Positions 4,016-6,245 of a stretch of DNA of 6,245 bases are shown one piece after another. The translations under genes and the position numbers were made by a program. The DNA lies in the NCBI GenBank assembly GCA_948505485.1, contig CAOPQH010000083.1, forward strand, positions 1-6,245, read 5' to 3'. The number at the start of each line of letters is the position of its first letter. Positions within the stretch are counted from its first letter, which is position 1. The stretch comes from an uncultured Clostridia bacterium. GTDB lineage: Bacteria; Bacillota; Clostridia; TANB77; CAG-508. The notes below the pieces were generated by a model, which did no database searches, had not been told where the DNA came from, and worked only from the letters and a program-made list of their open reading frames with translations.

Positions 4016-5839
4016 TTATTCAACAGTTACTGATTTTGCTAAGTTTCTAGGCTTATCAACATCTAATCCTTTTTCTTTTGAAACATAATATGCTAGTAGT
4101 TGTAAAGGAACAACAGATACTATTGGAGATAAAAGAGCAGATGTTTCTGGAATATTAATTATATTATCAAAATTAGAACAATCAAGAGATTGATTTGTAA
4201 TTATTATACTTGTAGCACCACGAGTAATAACCTCTTGTACGTTACTTATAGTTTTTTCTACTAAAGTAGGATTTGTTAAAATACTTATAACAGGTACACC
4301 TTTTTCAATTAAGGCGATAGGACCATGTTTTAACTCACCAGCAGCATATGCATCTGAATGAATATAAGTAATTTCTTTTAATTTTAAAGACCCTTCAAGA
4401 GCAACAGTATAATCAATACCTCTACCTAAGAAAAACATATCCTTTTTAGAGTATATTTTTTTAGCAAGTTCTTTTATATCTGAAACATCTTCTAATGTTT
4501 TTTCAAGTTTTTCAGGCAACTTTAAAATTTCTTTTTTAATATTTTCAATTCTATCTTTAGAAGAACTATTTAAAATTTCAGCGAAATAAAGTGCCATAAT
4601 ATTTAATAGTACAATTTGTGAAGTATAAGCTTTAGTAGAAGCAACAGCAATTTCAGGTCCAGCATGAGTATATACATAGTAATCAGCTTCTCTAGTAATA
4701 GAACTTTCTATAACATTAGTTATTGCTATTGTTTTTGCACCTTTAGATTTAGCTAACTTCAATGCAGCAATAGTGTCAGCTGTTTCTCCTGATTGACTTA
4801 TATAAATACAAAGGGTTTTTTCATTAATTAAAGGTTTTCTATATCTAAACTCTGATGCAACATCTACAACAACTGGAATATTGCATAAAGTCTCAAAATT
4901 TGATTTTACACCTAATCCAGCATGCATTGCTGTACCACAAGCAACAATATAAATCATATTAATTGTTGATAAATAATCTTTAGAAAGAGATAAACCTTCA
5001 AAATTAATATTAGTTCCATTTAAACTAGTTCCGATTGTTTCTCTAACTGCTTTTGGTTGTTCATAAATTTCTTTTAACATATAATCTTCGAATCCGTCTT
5101 TATCAGCACTATCAGAAGATAATTCAACTGTTGTTAAATCTTTAGATATTTTATTTAAATTGCTGTCATAAAAAGAAATATCATCTTTAGAAATAACAGC
5201 TATTTCCGTATCATTTAAAAAATAAAAAGTATTAGTAAAAGATATTAATGCAGGTATATCAGAAGAAATAAAAGTTTCATCATCTGATTTTCCAATAACT
5301 AAAGGACTATCTTTTTTTGCAACTATCATATTATTTGGCATATCTTTAAATATTACTTCTATCGCATAACTACCCTTTAAATCATTGCACGCTAAATTAA
5401 CTGATTTTAAAAAATTATTCTCTTTATTATAATAATAATGTATTAAATTTGGTATAACTTCTGTATCAGTATCTGAATAAAATTTATAATTATTATTTTG
5501 TAAGAAATCTCTAAGTTCTTTATAATTTTCTATTATACCATTATGTACAACAGAAAAAGATTTACTATTATCCATATGAGGATGAGAATTAGATTTTGAA
5601 GGTTTACCATGAGTAGCCCATCTAGTATGAGCAATACCAACAGTTCCTTTTAGATTATTAATACCATCTAAATTTTCTAAATTTTTAACTCTACCTTTAT
5701 CCTTCAAAATAGATATTTCACTTTCTTCAATAGTAGAGATACCAGCAGAGTCATAACCTCTATACTCTAATTTTTTAAGTCCATTAATAAGAATAGGACT
5801 AGCTTTTTTGGTTCCTATATAACCAACAATTCCACACAT
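4016..5839 (-). CDS. glmS: Glutamine--fructose-6-phosphate aminotransferase (isomerizing)
   Basis: Makes glucosamine-6-phosphate from fructose-6-phosphate and glutamine, the first committed step to UDP-GlcNAc, peptidoglycan and teichoic acid precursors; cytosolic. The 607 residues match the family (E. coli 609). The N-terminal class II amidotransferase domain (about 2-220) has the nucleophile Cys2, exposed after Met removal, EYRGYDSAG (25-33), HTRWATHG (71-78), HNGIIENY (99-106) and TDTE (124-127). Two SIS isomerase domains follow, with CGTA (301-304), SQSGET (348-353), STKAYTSQ (401-408), GRG (472-474), GELKHGP (501-507) and the C-terminal DKPRNLAKSVTVE that closes the active site. An upstream in-frame ATG at 5882-5884 is rejected because Cys must follow the initiator Met; AAGGAGG (5848-5854) lies 8 nt before the chosen ATG. 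Controlled by the ribozyme in its leader. Confidence 0.98.
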   Translation of the reverse strand: MCGIVGYIGTKKASPILINGLKKLEYRGYDSAGISTIEESEISILKDKGRVKNLENLDGINNLKGTVGIAHTRWATHGKPSKSNSHPHMDNSKSFSVVHNGIIENYKELRDFLQNNNYKFYSDTDTEVIPNLIHYYYNKENNFLKSVNLACNDLKGSYAIEVIFKDMPNNMIVAKKDSPLVIGKSDDETFISSDIPALISFTNTFYFLNDTEIAVISKDDISFYDSNLNKISKDLTTVELSSDSADKDGFEDYMLKEIYEQPKAVRETIGTSLNGTNINFEGLSLSKDYLSTINMIYIVACGTAMHAGLGVKSNFETLCNIPVVVDVASEFRYRKPLINEKTLCIYISQSGETADTIAALKLAKSKGAKTIAITNVIESSITREADYYVYTHAGPEIAVASTKAYTSQIVLLNIMALYFAEILNSSSKDRIENIKKEILKLPEKLEKTLEDVSDIKELAKKIYSKKDMFFLGRGIDYTVALEGSLKLKEITYIHSDAYAAGELKHGPIALIEKGVPVISILTNPTLVEKTISNVQEVITRGATSIIITNQSLDCSNFDNIINIPETSALLSPIVSVVPLQLLAYYVSKEKGLDVDKPRNLAKSVTVE

Positions 5840-5867
5840 TTTAAAATCCTCCTTAAAATTTATATTG

Positions 5868-6032
5868 GAATTGAAAGTATACAAATAATAGTTACTAATA
5901 TTAAATTTGTTACAATATTACTATTGTTTTTTATTAATATCTATGACAGTAACATGCCACTAAAGCATCCGCCGAATATTTCGATAACTTTAGACCTCGT
6001 CAACAATATAAAATTGTCCTGGCGCTTTATTA
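5868..6032 (-). ncRNA. glmS ribozyme (GlcN6P-responsive riboswitch)
   Basis: A self-cleaving RNA in the glmS leader that uses glucosamine-6-phosphate as cofactor; cleavage lowers glmS mRNA when product is plentiful. On the minus strand the diagnostic core is present. Predicted cleavage is between A6026 and G6025, followed by GCGCCAGGAC. A short P1 hairpin forms from ACAAT (6013-6017) with ATTGT (6003-6007). Then come GACGAGG (5995-6001), P3 CTAAAG/CTTTAG (5988-5993 with 5960-5965), TTATCGA (5981-5987) and TTCGGCGGATG (5966-5976). The region beyond 5960 is AT-rich and should hold P4 and accessory helices, so the 3' boundary is approximate. Identity is secure from the core motifs together with the downstream glmS gene. 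Confidence 0.95.
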
Positions 6033-6088
6033 TTAAAATATAACTCCTTTCTTAAAAAATTTTTATTATTTAACTTTCAATTACTTTT

Positions 6089-6120
6089 ATTATATTACAT
6101 CAACATACAAAAAGTTGCAA
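6089..6120 (-). promoter_or_regulatory. Probable promoter of the glmS ribozyme-glmS transcript
   Basis: On the minus strand TTGCAA (6115-6120) lies 17 bp before TAATAT (6092-6097), which overlaps a perfect TATAAT (6089-6094, spacer 20 bp). The exact -10 is therefore uncertain. Transcription near 6082-6085 would leave about 57 nt before the ribozyme cleavage site. That segment contains AAAGGAG (6044-6050) with no start codon in position. The promoter is back to back with that of uvrC. Confidence 0.5.
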
Positions 6121-6149
6121 GTATTGAGATAAAATTTTAAATTGTTTAC

Positions 6150-6178
6150 TTGTTTTTTTATTACAAATGTTGTATAGT
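6150..6178 (+). promoter_or_regulatory. Probable sigma-A promoter of uvrC
   Basis: TTGTTT (6150-6155) and TATAGT (6173-6178) are separated by exactly 17 bp. Transcription would start near 6185, so the leader is only about 13 nt, just holding AGGAG (6188-6192). The -35 box is 29 bp from that of the divergent glmS promoter. No SOS (LexA/DinR) box of the GAAC-N4-GTTC type is visible around it. Confidence 0.65.
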
Positions 6179-6197
6179 ATAAGTTGTAGGAGTAAAA

Positions 6198-6245
6198 ATG
6201 TTCAATATCGAAGAAGAATTAAAAAAATTACCAGGAAAGCCTGGT
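6198..6245 (+). CDS. uvrC: Excinuclease ABC subunit C, N-terminal fragment
   Basis: Only the first 16 codons are in the window (MFNIEEELKKLPGKPG), running off the right edge. They match the typical UvrC N-terminus, where E-E-x-L-K-x-L-P-x-x-P-G leads into the GIY-YIG nuclease domain that makes the 3' incision in nucleotide excision repair. AGGAG (6188-6192) lies 5 nt before the ATG. The gene is divergent from glmS and has its own promoter. The match is short, so the identification rests on this one signature. Confidence 0.85.
   Translation, partial: MFNIEEELKKLPGKPG

Noticed and set aside
5840..5884. Longer glmS start at 5882-5884
   Set aside because: GlmS needs the catalytic Cys directly after the initiator Met. 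The longer form also places AAGGAGG inside the coding region.

Overview
The window looks like chromosome from an AT-rich, Gram-positive, probably spore-forming member of the Clostridia. Support comes from the very low GC content, strong Shine-Dalgarno sequences, sigma-A promoters close to consensus, a glmS ribozyme, and a yaaL (DUF2508)-bofA gene pair. Species cannot be named from the sequence.

Layout, left to right. (1) 1-150: a degenerate tandem repeat of about 39-42 bp, cut by the window edge. (2) 157-744, minus: engB (ysxC), a ribosome-biogenesis GTPase, with a leader of roughly 120 nt. (3) 901-996: a terminator hairpin and a second, unexplained imperfect inverted repeat just after serS. 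(4) 1007-2302, minus: serS, whose signature motifs look archaeal-type rather than like the usual bacterial enzyme. (5) 2303-2544: a very AT-rich divergent promoter region. (6) 2545-3149, plus: yaaL and bofA. (7) 3239-3943, plus: a 234-residue protein clearly built on the meso-diaminopimelate dehydrogenase (Ddh) fold. It has lost the NADP-binding glycine motif and the active-site blocks, and sits behind a perfect-consensus promoter. (8) 3966-4008: a bidirectional terminator. (9) 4016-5839, minus: glmS, preceded by a glmS ribozyme (about 5868-6032). (10) 6198 to the right edge, plus: the first 16 codons of uvrC, transcribed divergently from glmS.

Most genes are housekeeping functions: ribosome assembly, tRNA charging, amino-sugar synthesis for the cell wall and DNA repair. 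bofA is linked to sporulation. glmS is controlled by its product, GlcN6P, through the self-cleaving ribozyme. The most unusual item is the Ddh-like protein. It keeps the flanks and C-terminal part of an enzyme that makes meso-diaminopimelate for peptidoglycan but lacks the residues for catalysis, so it is probably a pseudoenzyme. It lies tail to tail with glmS, another cell-wall precursor gene. Secondary points of interest are the archaeal-type SerRS, the structured element after serS, the tandem repeats after engB, and a 10-bp direct repeat in the serS promoter spacer.
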